Counted from the first letter of the stretch, positions 39,586 through 48,970 are shown. The stretch is 64,000 nt of DNA from Qipengyuania sp. ABI-127-1 (GCA_022953095.1 JALJCR010000001.1:1584501-1648500), one strand, 5' to 3'. Notes: a model not told the origin generated them from the sequence alone. Program-made: numbers and translations.

Positions 39586-40404
39586 ATGCCCAGAATTGCC
39601 ATCCTTCAGATGACCTCGGGAATCGATCCAGAGGCCAATGCGCATATGCTTGCCGATGCGGTAGAGCGAGCTGCGGGGGAGGGGGCGGCAATGCTCTTCA
39701 CTCCCGAAATGTCCGGATTGCTCGATCGTGATCGGAAACGCGCGGCAGGCGCGATCTCGATCGAACAGGAGACACCCGCCCTTGCCATGGTCCGGGACGC
39801 GGCCAGCAGGGCTGGAATCTGGGTGTCGCTGGGATCACTGGCCGTGGCGACCGATGAAGAGCGCTGGGCCAATCGTGCCTTCGTGATCGATCCGCGCGGG
39901 GAAATCGCAGCCCGCTACGACAAGATTCATATGTTCGATGTCGACCTTGCTAGTGGCGAAAGCTGGCGTGAATCGAATGCCTACAAGCCGGGCGACGAGG
40001 TCGTGACCGTGGCCGATACACCCGTCGGAAAGCTGGGTCTGTCGATTTGCTACGACATTCGGTTTCCCGCGTTGTTCGAGGCGCTCGGGCGCGCGCGTTG
40101 CGACTGCATCGCCATTCCCGCTGCTTTTACGGTTCCGACAGGCAGTGCACACTGGCACGTACTCCAGCGAGCACGAGCGATCGAGGCGAGCGCGTTTGTC
40201 GTGGCGGCAGCGCAGGTGGGCGAGCATGAGGATGGACGCCAAACCTACGGCCACAGTCTTGTCGTCGATCCCTGGGGCGAGGTGCTGCTCGACATTGGCG
40301 GGGAGCAGGCCGGGTTGGAATTTGCGGATATCGACCTTACCCGTATCGCTGCCGTGCGCGAGCAAGTACCAAGCCTTGCCAATCGCCGCGAAATCGCCAA
40401 ATAG
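39586..40404 (+). CDS. Carbon-nitrogen hydrolase, Nit1-type (deaminated glutathione amidase-like)
   Basis: A nitrilase-superfamily amidase of 272 aa. The catalytic triad is Glu41 (FTPEMSG), Lys113 (YDKIHMFDVD) and Cys155 (SICYDIRFP). The KIHMFDVD stretch and small size fit the Nit1 branch, which hydrolyses deaminated glutathione as a repair reaction. Its start abuts the grxC stop, and this pairing with a glutaredoxin supports a glutathione role. Other omega-amidase substrates remain possible. Confidence 0.85.
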   Translation: MPRIAILQMTSGIDPEANAHMLADAVERAAGEGAAMLFTPEMSGLLDRDRKRAAGAISIEQETPALAMVRDAASRAGIWVSLGSLAVATDEERWANRAFVIDPRGEIAARYDKIHMFDVDLASGESWRESNAYKPGDEVVTVADTPVGKLGLSICYDIRFPALFEALGRARCDCIAIPAAFTVPTGSAHWHVLQRARAIEASAFVVAAAQVGEHEDGRQTYGHSLVVDPWGEVLLDIGGEQAGLEFADIDLTRIAAVREQVPSLANRREIAK

Positions 40405-40413
40405 GCCGGTACG

Positions 40414-40875
40414 ATGATCGTATTCGACCTCTCTTGCAGTGAAGGCCATCGGTTCGAAGGCTGGTTCGGTTCTTCCGAAGATTATGCCGATCAGAAAGCC
40501 AAGGGCCTGTTGGCCTGCCCGGCCTGTGGAAGTGCCGAAGTTGCCAAAGCGCCGATGGCGCCTTCCGTACCGGCCAAGGGTAGCATGCGCGAGCAAAGTG
40601 GTGGCGATGTCACGCAGTTGGCGACAGGTGAAATGCCGGCGGAGGTCAAAAAGGCGCTGGAGACTCTCGCCAGGGTCCAAGCCAAGGCGCTCGAAAACAG
40701 CACTTGGGTGGGCGACCAGTTCGCCGAAAAAGCGCGCGAAATGCATTATGGCGAAGCCGACGAGGGGCCAATTCACGGACGCGCAACCCGCGACGAAGCG
40801 GAAGACATGCTTGCCGAGGGAATAGCCGTCGCGCCGCTGATTGTGCCCGTTGCGCCACCCGACGAACTCAACTGA
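40414..40875 (+). CDS. DUF1178 family protein
   Basis: A 153-aa soluble protein. The N-terminus has a Cys/His-rich element: Cys8 in LSCSEGHRFEGWF, then CPACGSAEVAKAP, a likely zinc ribbon. The second half is helical and ends in a hydrophobic stretch (IAVAPLIVPVAPP). This pattern matches DUF1178, a family of unknown function common in proteobacteria, often beside a Nit hydrolase and glutaredoxin. It lies 9 bp after the Nit gene. Confidence 0.88.
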   Translation: MIVFDLSCSEGHRFEGWFGSSEDYADQKAKGLLACPACGSAEVAKAPMAPSVPAKGSMREQSGGDVTQLATGEMPAEVKKALETLARVQAKALENSTWVGDQFAEKAREMHYGEADEGPIHGRATRDEAEDMLAEGIAVAPLIVPVAPPDELN

Positions 40876-40913
40876 TTGCCACCTCGGTCCGAGCCGCTAT
40901 ACGGGGCTCCGGA

Positions 40914-40990
40914 GCGCCCGTAGCTCAGTCGGATAGAGCATCAGATTCCTAATCTGGGGGCCACAGGTTCGAATCCTGTCGGGCGCACCA
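40914..40990 (+). tRNA. tRNA-Arg (anticodon CCT)
   Basis: A 77-base cloverleaf with encoded CCA. The acceptor stem GCGCCCG (40914-40920) pairs with CGGGCGC (40980-40986). The anticodon stem TCAGA/TCTGG encloses loop TTCCTAA, giving anticodon CCT, which reads AGG. The T arm contains GGTTCGAATCC. No integrase or repeated 3' end was seen nearby. Confidence 0.97.
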
Positions 40991-41066
40991 ATCTACTCCG
41001 GATGGCTGCCAATCGAACGCAAATCTCCATCGCGTGGAGCAAGGCCTGGCAAGTTTCCCGACGGCG

Positions 41067-42245
41067 TCACCGACCAAATCGACGTGCGATCGCGGCGAGC
41101 GCCGTAAGTGTCACCGAGCACAGGCCGAGCAGGATACAGGTCCCGGCCCAGCCATAGGCGTCATAGGCGGCGGTTCCGGCATAGCTCCCGAGCCCGCCGC
41201 CGATGAACATAATCACGACATAGACGGTGGTCAGCCGGGTTCGGATCGCTGGGTCCAGCGCGAGGAATGTCATACGTCCGGTCACGTCCACTCCCGGCCC
41301 GACCAGGTTCGTGATGATGAGGGGCACGAGCAACCCCCACAACGAACCGCCGAGTGGCCATAGGAGAAGGATCCCCACGAATTGGATCATCGCGAATATG
41401 GTGCGGGCATTTCGTGGACCGACATGATCCGCCCATCGCCCCAGTCGCGGGGTCGAGATGATGCTGACCGCTGCCAGACCGGCCAGATACCCTACCGTAT
41501 CGGTGCCATATCCCATTTGCGGAGAGGTGAGGTAGAGCGCCAGTCCCAACCACACGGCAATGAACTGCGCGAAATTGAGGGCCTGGATCGTGCCCGACAG
41601 CAACACTTCCTTGTGTTTTCCGACAAGCGGGAAGACCGACAACAGCAGGTTTCGATAGGACTGGCGCCCTTCGGCGGAGCGTTCCCCGCCTTCCATCAAC
41701 CGCGGCAAGGCGATGGTGACCGCCAGCATGAGAGTTGTCGCTATCCAGTACACGGCGCGCCAGCCGTACCGCTCGGAAACGACGCCCGCGCCGACACGGG
41801 CCACCAGAATACCGAGGATGATACCTGCTGCCAGCTTGGCGGTCACCTGCCCGAGCCGTTCCGGTGCCACGCGTTTGGAAGCGTAGGCGGGCAGGAGGTA
41901 CGGGGCGATAGTGAAATAGCCCAGCAGGGTAGAGCCCAGCACGAAGAGAGAAAATCCTTCGGCCAGGGTCATGATGGCCAGTGACAGGGTCTGACCGGTG
42001 GCGAAAGCGATTGTCAGACGGCGGTTCGATATCCGGTCACCCAGCGGGAGCAGCATGAAAATACCGACTGCCAGCGCGAGCTGGTTGAGCGCGGGCACGA
42101 GCCCTATTCGCGCATGGCTCACACCGAAATGATCGGCGACATCGCCGATGATCGGGTGAATGTAATAGGCGTTGGCGGTCACCACCGCTGCCGCAATGGC
42201 GAGCGAGGTTTCCTGCGCGCCGGTCAGTCGCGCGGGCTGTTTCAA
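41067..42245 (-). CDS. MFS transporter
   Basis: A 392-aa permease with about 12 TM helices. The loop 2-3 motif is LPLGDRISNRRLTIAFA, and a related GRWADHVGPRNARTIFA repeat begins the second half. It most resembles the YnfM/AraJ-like drug or metabolite efflux branch; the substrate is unknown. It begins with TTG 42245, overlapping the dehalogenase stop by 4 bp, so the two are coupled. It might export or import a dehalogenase substrate or product. Confidence 0.85.
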   Translation of the reverse strand: MKQPARLTGAQETSLAIAAAVVTANAYYIHPIIGDVADHFGVSHARIGLVPALNQLALAVGIFMLLPLGDRISNRRLTIAFATGQTLSLAIMTLAEGFSLFVLGSTLLGYFTIAPYLLPAYASKRVAPERLGQVTAKLAAGIILGILVARVGAGVVSERYGWRAVYWIATTLMLAVTIALPRLMEGGERSAEGRQSYRNLLLSVFPLVGKHKEVLLSGTIQALNFAQFIAVWLGLALYLTSPQMGYGTDTVGYLAGLAAVSIISTPRLGRWADHVGPRNARTIFAMIQFVGILLLWPLGGSLWGLLVPLIITNLVGPGVDVTGRMTFLALDPAIRTRLTTVYVVIMFIGGGLGSYAGTAAYDAYGWAGTCILLGLCSVTLTALAAIARRFGR

Positions 42246-43156
42246 ACCAGATGGCCCGCCTTGCGCGCCATATCGATCACACCCTGCGCCAGCGCCTCGG
42301 GCTGGTCTTCCTGGCAGAAATGTCCGCAGCTCGGCAGCGTTCGGTGGGGCTGATCTTTCGCGCCGACTATCCGCTCGATAAGGAAATTCTCGCTGCCCTT
42401 GGTTACCGGATCGTCCTCGCCGAACAGGGTCAGGAAGGGCTTGTCGTACGCCGCGAGCGAGGGCCAGGCCCGCTTGTTGTCGTCAACCCCGGGCATGCCA
42501 TCCTCGACCGGTACGAGCGCGGGGAAGGCGCGCGCGCCGGCCTTGAAAGGTTCGTCGGGGAAGGGGGCGTCGTAGGCGGCGATCTCTGCTTCGCTGCGCG
42601 GCGTGGCCGTGGCGCGGTCGAGCAGGGGGCCGATACGGAAATCGGGCGAGCTCCTTGCAAATTCGCGCCAAGCAAGAAAGGCTTGGCTCGGTGTGCCCCC
42701 TGCGGGCAGGAAGGTATTGCTGGCGACAACGCAAGCAAACAGGTCTGGGGCGTGTGCGACCATGCGCAGGCCGAGCAATCCGCCCCAGTCCTGGCAGAAC
42801 AGCGCCGCCGGTCGCGGTTCGATCGCCGTGCGCCACTGTTTCAACCAGGCGACATGGCGGGCGTACGTGTAAAACCCGATATCGTCGGGCTTGTCGCTCT
42901 TTCCGAAGCCGATCAGATCGGGGGCGAGCACGCGGAAACCGGCGTCGACAAGGATCGGGATCATCTTGCGATAGAGGAACGACCAGCTCGGCTCGCCGTG
43001 AAACAGCAAAACCGGCGGAGCATCTTTCGCCCCTTCGTCGACATAATGCTGCCGGGCGGTCAGCCCGTCGCCAAGATCGACCTCGAACCAGTTTTCCGCA
43101 AACGGATAATCCGGAATCCCGGCGAAACACTCTGATGGCGTGCGCAGGATCTGCAT
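42242..43156 (-). CDS. Haloalkane dehalogenase (HLD-I-like)
   Basis: An alpha/beta hydrolase of 304 aa that would cleave carbon-halogen bonds hydrolytically. The DhlA-type residues are present: Glu55 in HGEPSWSFLYR, nucleophile Asp123 with halide-binding Trp124 in FCQDWGGL, second candidate Trp163, acid Asp249 in GEDDPV and His279 in CGHFCQED. Asp rather than Ser at the elbow rules out an ordinary esterase. A GGAGAG ribosome site precedes ATG 43156. The true substrate cannot be read from sequence. Confidence 0.88.
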   Translation of the reverse strand: MQILRTPSECFAGIPDYPFAENWFEVDLGDGLTARQHYVDEGAKDAPPVLLFHGEPSWSFLYRKMIPILVDAGFRVLAPDLIGFGKSDKPDDIGFYTYARHVAWLKQWRTAIEPRPAALFCQDWGGLLGLRMVAHAPDLFACVVASNTFLPAGGTPSQAFLAWREFARSSPDFRIGPLLDRATATPRSEAEIAAYDAPFPDEPFKAGARAFPALVPVEDGMPGVDDNKRAWPSLAAYDKPFLTLFGEDDPVTKGSENFLIERIVGAKDQPHRTLPSCGHFCQEDQPEALAQGVIDMARKAGHLV

Positions 43157-43204
43157 CGGTCTCTCCTTCCAGGAGACCGCGCAACCCGGTCTCGATTCGA
43201 AACC

Positions 43205-44131
43205 TTAAGGCGTCTTGCGATCGGTGTCACCCAATTGGCTGACAGGCACGGCCTCTTTGAAAGTGTGGGTGACATAGGGGAAAGGGATCTCGATCCCGGC
43301 ATTGTCCAACGCAGCCTTGATCGCGCGCACGACCTTGTCCTTGCTTTCCCAGCCGTCGCGAGGCGTCGAGCCCGCCCACCAGCGGACGAGAAAATCGACC
43401 GAACTCGAATTGAATTCCTGCGCGAAAATGTCGACGCCCTTGCTCGCCAGTACGTTGTCGAGACCCTCGACCGCGCGGCGAATGATATCGGCGGCATGGT
43501 CGAGCTGGGTGTCGTAGGAAACCCCGACCACGACTTCGTGCCGCCGCTGTTCCTTATCGGTGAAGATCTCGACCGGGTTCTTGAACAGGATGGAGTTCGG
43601 AACGACCGTCAACTCGCCCGAGAGCTTGCGCACATGCGTCTCGCGCAGCGTGATGTGTTCGACCTTGCCGGTAATCCCTTCGCATTCGATCACATCGCCG
43701 ATGCGCATTTTCTCGCGCACCATAATGAGCACGCCGGCCAGAAAGTTCTCGAAGATGTCCTGGAATGCGAAGCCGATCGCCACCGCGCCGATACCCAGGC
43801 CTGCCAGCAAGCTGGCGGGCGTCATGCCGGGCATGACCACGATCAGTGCAATCATCAGACCGACGATCCAGATCGCGAGGCGCACGATCGTGTCGATCAA
43901 TTGTTTGAGGCTGGGGCGGATTTCGGTGCCAGCGGTCAGCCGGTCGGCAATCCGGACGGCAAATTTGGCTATGATCCAGGTCAGCAGAAGAATGAACAGT
44001 GCGATGACGAGCCCGGGCACCGCGCGAACGAAGCCCTCGGCCATATCGACCAACTGGTCCTGCAATGTGGAGAAGGTATTGACCGTCTGGTCGTAGGTTT
44101 CGCCGGCCGGCGTGGTCTGCGTGGCTTGCAT
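43205..44131 (-). CDS. Mechanosensitive channel, MscS family
   Basis: A small-conductance channel that opens under membrane tension; 308 aa. There are three TM helices; the pore helix region is LLAGLGIGAVAIGFAFQDIFEN, followed by VREKMRIGDVIECEGITGKV at the start of the beta domain. The C-terminal vestibule domain includes VVVGVSYDTQLDHA. The start at 44131 has GAGGAAC ahead. A hairpin separates it from the upstream VOC gene. Confidence 0.93.
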   Translation of the reverse strand: MQATQTTPAGETYDQTVNTFSTLQDQLVDMAEGFVRAVPGLVIALFILLLTWIIAKFAVRIADRLTAGTEIRPSLKQLIDTIVRLAIWIVGLMIALIVVMPGMTPASLLAGLGIGAVAIGFAFQDIFENFLAGVLIMVREKMRIGDVIECEGITGKVEHITLRETHVRKLSGELTVVPNSILFKNPVEIFTDKEQRRHEVVVGVSYDTQLDHAADIIRRAVEGLDNVLASKGVDIFAQEFNSSSVDFLVRWWAGSTPRDGWESKDKVVRAIKAALDNAGIEIPFPYVTHTFKEAVPVSQLGDTDRKTP

Positions 44132-44140
44132 GGAGTTCCT

Positions 44141-44169
44141 CGGTTGTCCCGCACTCAACGGGACAACCG
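44141..44169 (-). terminator. Strong hairpin after the hppD-VOC genes
   Basis: A perfect 11-bp stem (44141-44151 with 44159-44169) and a 7-base loop between the VOC stop and the mscS start. There is no U tract on the minus strand, so it may attenuate or stabilise transcript ends rather than terminate. Confidence 0.45.
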
Positions 44170-44188
44170 GAGGTGAGTTCCAGACCGG

Positions 44189-44770
44189 TTAACCCTTGGC
44201 TTTTTGGGCGTGTTCCTTGCGCGCGATCTCATGCAGCCAGTCGGCATGGCGCGGCGCTTTCTTGGTTTCGCTCCATTCGTCGAGCATCAGCGGCGCGACG
44301 CGCTTCAGTTCCGCATATTGCTCGTCGGTCCCGATATCGGCGGCCAGTTCCACACGGTGGCCGTTCGGATCGAAAAAGTAGATCGACTTGAAAATGCCGT
44401 GATGGGTCGGGCCGAGCACGTCGATGCCGAGGCTTTCGATATGCTCCTTGGCGGAGAGCAGCTCTTCCTCGCTATTCACGCGAAATGCGAGATGCTGAAC
44501 CCAGGCGGGTGTATTCTCGTCGCGGCCCATGTCCTTCTGGTTGGGCAGTTCGAAGAAGGCGAGGATGTTGCCGTTACCCGCGTCGAGGAAGACGTGCATG
44601 TAGGGATCGTAGGCGCCGGTCGAGGGCACATGATCCTCGGCAAAGGCAGTGGTATAATCCATGCCCAGTACCTTGCCGTACCATTCGACGGTCTCTTTCG
44701 CGTCCTTGCAGCGATAAGCGGCGTGATGCACGCCGCCCAGCTTCACGGGGTGGTCTGCGACGTCGCTCAT
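44189..44770 (-). CDS. VOC (glyoxalase/bleomycin-resistance fold) family protein
   Basis: A metalloenzyme-fold protein of 193 aa. A first metal-ligand candidate His lies in [13 protein letters not shown]. Others are in [10 protein letters not shown] and the Glu of [12 protein letters not shown]. This resembles single-chain VOC dioxygenases or isomerases. It overlaps hppD by 4 bp, so it probably acts in tyrosine/homogentisate breakdown, though the reaction is unknown. A short helical tail follows the VOC domain. Confidence 0.8.
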   Translation of the reverse strand: MSDVADHPVKLGGVHHAAYRCKDAKETVEWYGKVLGMDYTTAFAEDHVPSTGAYDPYMHVFLDAGNGNILAFFELPNQKDMGRDENTPAWVQHLAFRVNSEEELLSAKEHIESLGIDVLGPTHHGIFKSIYFFDPNGHRVELAADIGTDEQYAELKRVAPLMLDEWSETKKAPRHADWLHEIARKEHAQKAKG

Positions 44771-45888
44771 TCGGCAGGCTCCGCTTCGACCGTTTCGGCA
44801 TCTTCGACCTGGAGAACGCCGCGACGCACCTGATCGCGTTCCATGCTTTCAAACAGCGCCTTGAAATTACCTTCGCCGAAGCCTTCGTCACCCTTGCGCT
44901 GGATGAATTCGAAGAACACCGGGCCAACCTGCGCTTCCGCGAAAATCTGTAGTAGCAGACGCGGCTTGCCGCCTTCGGTGGTGCCGTCAAGCAGGATGCC
45001 GCGCGCCTTGAGCTCGTTTTCGTCCTCGCCATGGCCCGGAAGACGTTCGGACAGCATTTCGTAATAGGTTTCGGGCGGAGCGGTCATGAAGGGGACGCCG
45101 AGCTCCTTGAGATTATCCCAGCATTTGACAAGATCGTCGCAGATCAGCGCGATGTGCTGGATGCCTTCACCGTTGAATTCGCGCAGGAACTCTTCGATCT
45201 GGCCCTTGCCACCTTCGCCTTCTTCGTTGAGCGGGATGCGAATCTTGCCATCCGGCGCGGTGAGCGCTTTCGAGGTCAGACCGGTATATTCGCCTTTGAT
45301 GTCGAAGAAGCGGATTTCGCGGAAGTTGAAGAGCGTCTCGTAATAGTCTGCCCAATATTTCATGCGGCCATTGTAGACGTTGTGCGTCAGGTGATCGATT
45401 ACGTTGAAACCGGCGCCGACCGGCCATTTTTCCACTCCGTCGAGATATTCGAAATCGATGTCGTAGATCGATAGGCCGTCGCCGTCCTGGTCCGCATAGC
45501 GGTCGATCAGATAGACGATGGCGCCGCCAATCCCGCGGATAGCGGGAATGCGCAGTTCCATGGGGCCGGTCTCGACCGCAACCGGCTCGGCTCCGCGTTC
45601 GAGCAACTCGGCATAGGCGCCTTTCGCATCGCGCACGCGAAAGCCCATGCCACAGGCCGACGGGCCATGCTCGCGCGCGAAGAACCATGCTGCGCTTTTC
45701 GGTTCGTAGTTCAGAATCAGATTGATCTGGCCCTGACGCCACAGATGCACGTCTTTCGAACGGTGCGTGGCAACGTGGGTGAAACCCATGGCTTCGAAAA
45801 CAGGCTCGATCACACCCTTTTCAGGAGCGCAGAATTCGACGAATTCGAAGCCGTCGAGGCCGATGGGGTTTTCGAAGAGATCGGGCAT
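44767..45888 (-). CDS. hppD: 4-hydroxyphenylpyruvate dioxygenase
   Basis: An iron enzyme turning 4-hydroxyphenylpyruvate into homogentisate in tyrosine catabolism; 373 aa. There are two VOC domains. Iron ligands fit the His in [12 protein letters not shown], the His in [11 protein letters not shown] and the Glu in [20 protein letters not shown]. The C-terminus [15 protein letters not shown] is characteristic. A GGAAC-N17-CGTT element lies upstream, suggesting general stress control. Confidence 0.95.
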   Translation of the reverse strand: MPDLFENPIGLDGFEFVEFCAPEKGVIEPVFEAMGFTHVATHRSKDVHLWRQGQINLILNYEPKSAAWFFAREHGPSACGMGFRVRDAKGAYAELLERGAEPVAVETGPMELRIPAIRGIGGAIVYLIDRYADQDGDGLSIYDIDFEYLDGVEKWPVGAGFNVIDHLTHNVYNGRMKYWADYYETLFNFREIRFFDIKGEYTGLTSKALTAPDGKIRIPLNEEGEGGKGQIEEFLREFNGEGIQHIALICDDLVKCWDNLKELGVPFMTAPPETYYEMLSERLPGHGEDENELKARGILLDGTTEGGKPRLLLQIFAEAQVGPVFFEFIQRKGDEGFGEGNFKALFESMERDQVRRGVLQVEDAETVEAEPAE

Positions 45889-45963
45889 TTCAGTCCTCTG
45901 GTCACGTGATTTGGTTTCAGGAGAAACTAGTTACACCTGCAACCGTATCCTGTCAAGAAAACG

Positions 45964-45989
45964 AACGGGGCAAGGCCATGCAGTGTTCC
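45964..45989 (-). promoter_or_regulatory. Candidate EcfG (general stress sigma) promoter for hppD
   Basis: On the minus strand, GGAAC (45989-45985), 17 bases, then CGTT (45967-45964). This exactly matches the GGAAC-N16/17-CGTT pattern known for alphaproteobacterial EcfG. Transcription would start about 68 bp before the hppD ATG. Confidence 0.5.
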
Positions 45990-46062
45990 GCTCCTGCGGC
46001 GAAGCGGTTCCGGAGGAGAGAATTGCCTTGCGCGAAGGGGTTAACTGTGATTCTCTATTCCT

Positions 46063-46377
46063 ATGCGGCGAACACACTCCATGGCGGCGATTCAGCGGGC
46101 GAAGGCAATGCAGCATGCTGCACTGGCGGCGCTGCTCGTCATGGGAGGTCTGGCGATTGCTGGCCCTTCCGGCTTGCTTGCCTGGAGTGAGAATTTGCGC
46201 TTGCTGGACCAGCGCGAAGCACAGCTCGCTCAGCTTGAGGCACAGCGTGAGGCGCTGGAAAATCGCGTCGCCTTGCTGCACCCCGACCATGCCGATCCGG
46301 ATATGGTGGGCGAATTGCTGCGTAGCCAGCTCAATGTGGTCCACCCCGACGAAGTGGTGATCAAGCTCGAAGATTGA
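46063..46377 (+). CDS. ftsB: FtsB-like septum formation initiator protein
   Basis: A 104-aa single-pass protein of the divisome. A TM helix at about residues 19-40 is followed by a coiled coil rich in Leu/Gln/Glu (REAQLAQLEAQREALENRV) and a short domain ending in DEVVIKLED. Its position just before pdhA is usual in alphaproteobacteria. Starts at 46081 or 46108 would also keep the TM helix; none has a clear ribosome site. Confidence 0.8.
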   Translation: MRRTHSMAAIQRAKAMQHAALAALLVMGGLAIAGPSGLLAWSENLRLLDQREAQLAQLEAQREALENRVALLHPDHADPDMVGELLRSQLNVVHPDEVVIKLED

Positions 46378-46445
46378 CGGGGCGAAACCTTCGCTTTCCG
46401 TAAGGGTTTTTCGTATGCACCCGCGCTCTGCCGTTGCGCGAGGCC

Positions 46446-46467
46446 TGCGCCTGTGCCTATAGGCGCA
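46446..46467. promoter_or_regulatory. Inverted repeat upstream of pdhA
   Basis: TGCGCCT (46446-46452) and AGGCGCA (46461-46467) form a 7-bp dyad with 8 bases between, 38 bp before the pdhA start. It could be a regulator site or an mRNA hairpin; there is no direct evidence for either. Confidence 0.3.
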
Positions 46468-46504
46468 ACCGATATTCCTCCCCGGAAGTACAAGGACAAA
46501 AGTC

Positions 46505-47581
46505 TTGGCCAAAGCCCCTCGGAGCAAGAAAAAGCCCGCTCAGTCGCCTGCTGAAGATACCGACTTCGTTCTCCATTCGCTGCAAGACGCACTGGAGAAG
46601 AAGAAGCGCTATGACGCGAGCCAAGAGCAGATGCTCCACTTTTACGAGCAGATGCTGCTCATCAGACGGTTCGAGGAACGGGCCGGGCAGCTCTACGGGC
46701 TTGGTCTGATCGGCGGGTTCTGCCACCTCTACATTGGCCAGGAAGCCGTTGCCATTGGGCTCCAGTCGGCGCTCGACGGGGAGAAGGACAGCGTCATCAC
46801 CGGCTATCGCGACCATGGCCATATGCTTGCTTACGGCATCGATCCCAAGGTCATCATGGCCGAGCTCACGGGCCGCGAAGCCGGCATTTCGAAAGGCAAG
46901 GGCGGGTCCATGCACATGTTCTCGACCGAGCATAAGTTCTACGGCGGGCACGGCATTGTCGGCGCGCAGGTTGCACTCGGCGGCGGGCTCGCACTTGCGC
47001 ATCAATATAACAACGATGGCGGCCTCTGCCTCGCCTATTTCGGCGATGGCGCAGCCAATCAGGGCCAGGTTTACGAGACCTTCAACATGGCGAGCCTGTG
47101 GAAGCTGCCGATCGTGTTCGTGGTCGAAAACAACCAGTACGCCATGGGCACGAGTACGGCCCGGTCGAGTGCCGAAACCGAATTCTATCGCCGTGGCACC
47201 GCTTTCCGCATCCCGGGCATGGATGTGAACGGAATGGACGTGCTCGAAGTGCGTCAGGCAGCCGAAATCGCCTTCAAGCATGTGCGCGAGGGCAAGGGGC
47301 CTGTGCTCATGGAGTGCAACACCTATCGCTATCGCGGCCATTCCATGTCCGACCCGGCCAAATATCGCACCCGCGAGGAAGTGCAGGATGTGCGCGAACA
47401 TAAGGACCCTATCGAAGGACTTAAGAAGGTGCTCCTCGAGAACGGCTCGACCGAGGACGAGCTCAAGGCAATCGACAAGGGTATTCGCAAGACCGTGACC
47501 GAAGCCGCCGACTTCGCCGAGAATTCTCCCGAGCCGGACGCGTCCGAACTCTACACCGATGTTCTGGTGGAGGAGTATTGA
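46505..47581 (+). CDS. pdhA: Pyruvate dehydrogenase E1 component, alpha subunit
   Basis: The thiamine-diphosphate-binding half of the E1 heterotetramer that decarboxylates pyruvate; 358 aa. The motif from GDGAANQGQVYETFN to VVENNQYAMGTS is the cofactor/Mg site. The phosphorylation-loop-like YRYRGHSMSDPAKYRT is present. It starts with TTG 46505, after an AAGGAC ribosome site. The first ~30 residues are Lys/Ala-rich and probably flexible. It lies 3 bp before pdhB. Confidence 0.97.
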   Translation: MAKAPRSKKKPAQSPAEDTDFVLHSLQDALEKKKRYDASQEQMLHFYEQMLLIRRFEERAGQLYGLGLIGGFCHLYIGQEAVAIGLQSALDGEKDSVITGYRDHGHMLAYGIDPKVIMAELTGREAGISKGKGGSMHMFSTEHKFYGGHGIVGAQVALGGGLALAHQYNNDGGLCLAYFGDGAANQGQVYETFNMASLWKLPIVFVVENNQYAMGTSTARSSAETEFYRRGTAFRIPGMDVNGMDVLEVRQAAEIAFKHVREGKGPVLMECNTYRYRGHSMSDPAKYRTREEVQDVREHKDPIEGLKKVLLENGSTEDELKAIDKGIRKTVTEAADFAENSPEPDASELYTDVLVEEY

Positions 47582-47584
47582 GCC

Positions 47585-48970
47585 ATGGCTATCGAACTGA
47601 AGATGCCCGCGCTGTCGCCCACCATGGAGGAGGGCACGCTTGCCAAGTGGCTCAAGGCCGAAGGTGACGAGATCGTCGCCGGTGACATTATCGCCGAGAT
47701 CGAAACCGACAAGGCGACGATGGAGTTCGAGGCGGTCGATGAAGGTACGCTCGGCAAGATCATGGTGGCCGAAGGCACCGAGGGCGTGAAGGTGGGCACG
47801 GTCATCGCCATGCTTGCGGGCGAGGACGAGGAGGTTTCCGATGTCGAGGCGCCTGCCGAAAGCGCTCCGGTCGACGATGTTCCGGGAGAGGGCAAGGATG
47901 TCGGCCGTGAACCGAGCGAGGCGGAGATCACCAAGCCCGCGCGCAAGGTCGATGTGAAAGACCCCGAGGTCCCCGAAGGCACTACCTTCGTTTCCACCAC
48001 TGTGCGCGAGGCCCTGCGCGACGGCATGGCCGAAGAAATGCGCCAGGACGAACGCGTCTTCGTGATGGGGGAGGAAGTCGCGGAATATCAGGGCGCCTAC
48101 AAGGTAACCCAGGGCTTGCTCGACGAGTTCGGCCCCAAGCGCGTGATCGACACGCCGATCACCGAATACGGCTTTGCCGGTATCGGCACCGGCGCGGCGA
48201 TGGGCGGGCTGCGCCCAATCGTCGAGTTCATGACCTTCAATTTCGCCATGCAGGCGATCGATCATATCATCAATTCGGCAGCCAAGACCAATTACATGTC
48301 GGGCGGCCAGATGCGCTGCCCGGTGGTTTTCCGCGGCCCGAACGGCGCGGCGAGCCGCGTCGGCGCGCAGCACAGCCAGAACTACGGCCCGTGGTACGCC
48401 AGCGTGCCGGGCCTGATCGTCATCGCGCCTTATGACGCGGCCGATGCCAAGGGTCTGATGAAGGCCGCCATCCGCTGCGAGGACCCGGTGGTCTTCCTCG
48501 AGAACGAGCTGGTCTATGGCCGCAGCTTCGACGTCCCCGATGTCGACGATTACGTCCTGCCGATTGGCAAGGCGCGGATCATGCGCGAAGGCTCGGACGT
48601 CACCATCGTCGCCTATTCCATCGCTGTGGGCCTCGCGCTCGAAGCCGCCGAGCAACTGGCAGGCGAAGGCATCGATGCCGAAGTCATCGACTTGCGTACG
48701 CTGCGCCCGCTCGACAGGGATGCGATCCTCACCTCGCTTGCCAAGACCAATCGCCTCGTCATCGCCGAAGAAGGCTGGCCGACCTGCTCGATCGCGGCCG
48801 AGGTGATGGCCATTTGCATGGAGGACGGATTCGACCATCTCGACGCGCCGGTTCTTCGGGTGTGCGACGAGGATGTGCCGTTGCCCTATGCCGCCAATCT
48901 GGAAAAGCTCGCGCTGATCGACGCGCCGCGCATCGTGAAGGCGGCGAAGAAGGTCTGCTATCGCGACTGA
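47585..48970 (+). CDS. pdhB: Pyruvate dehydrogenase E1 beta subunit with N-terminal lipoyl domain
   Basis: 461 aa, about 130 more than plain E1 beta. Residues 1-78 are a lipoyl domain with the lipoylated Lys43 in IETDKATME. An acidic/Pro linker follows, then the E1 beta domain from about residue 135 ([34 protein letters not shown]). This fusion is known in alphaproteobacteria. No E2 or E3 gene follows here, so those lie elsewhere. Confidence 0.97.
   Translation: MAIELKMPALSPTMEEGTLAKWLKAEGDEIVAGDIIAEIETDKATMEFEAVDEGTLGKIMVAEGTEGVKVGTVIAMLAGEDEEVSDVEAPAESAPVDDVPGEGKDVGREPSEAEITKPARKVDVKDPEVPEGTTFVSTTVREALRDGMAEEMRQDERVFVMGEEVAEYQGAYKVTQGLLDEFGPKRVIDTPITEYGFAGIGTGAAMGGLRPIVEFMTFNFAMQAIDHIINSAAKTNYMSGGQMRCPVVFRGPNGAASRVGAQHSQNYGPWYASVPGLIVIAPYDAADAKGLMKAAIRCEDPVVFLENELVYGRSFDVPDVDDYVLPIGKARIMREGSDVTIVAYSIAVGLALEAAEQLAGEGIDAEVIDLRTLRPLDRDAILTSLAKTNRLVIAEEGWPTCSIAAEVMAICMEDGFDHLDAPVLRVCDEDVPLPYAANLEKLALIDAPRIVKAAKKVCYRD

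Noticed and set aside
40914-40990. tRNA-Arg as a possible integration site for a mobile element
   Set aside because: No integrase, no repeated tRNA 3' end and no foreign-looking gene block follow; the neighbours are an MFS gene and a dehalogenase with ordinary composition.
46384-46412. Possible terminator after ftsB (AAACC...GGGTTTTT)
   Set aside because: The stem is short and needs a bulge, so I did not list it as a feature even though a T run follows.
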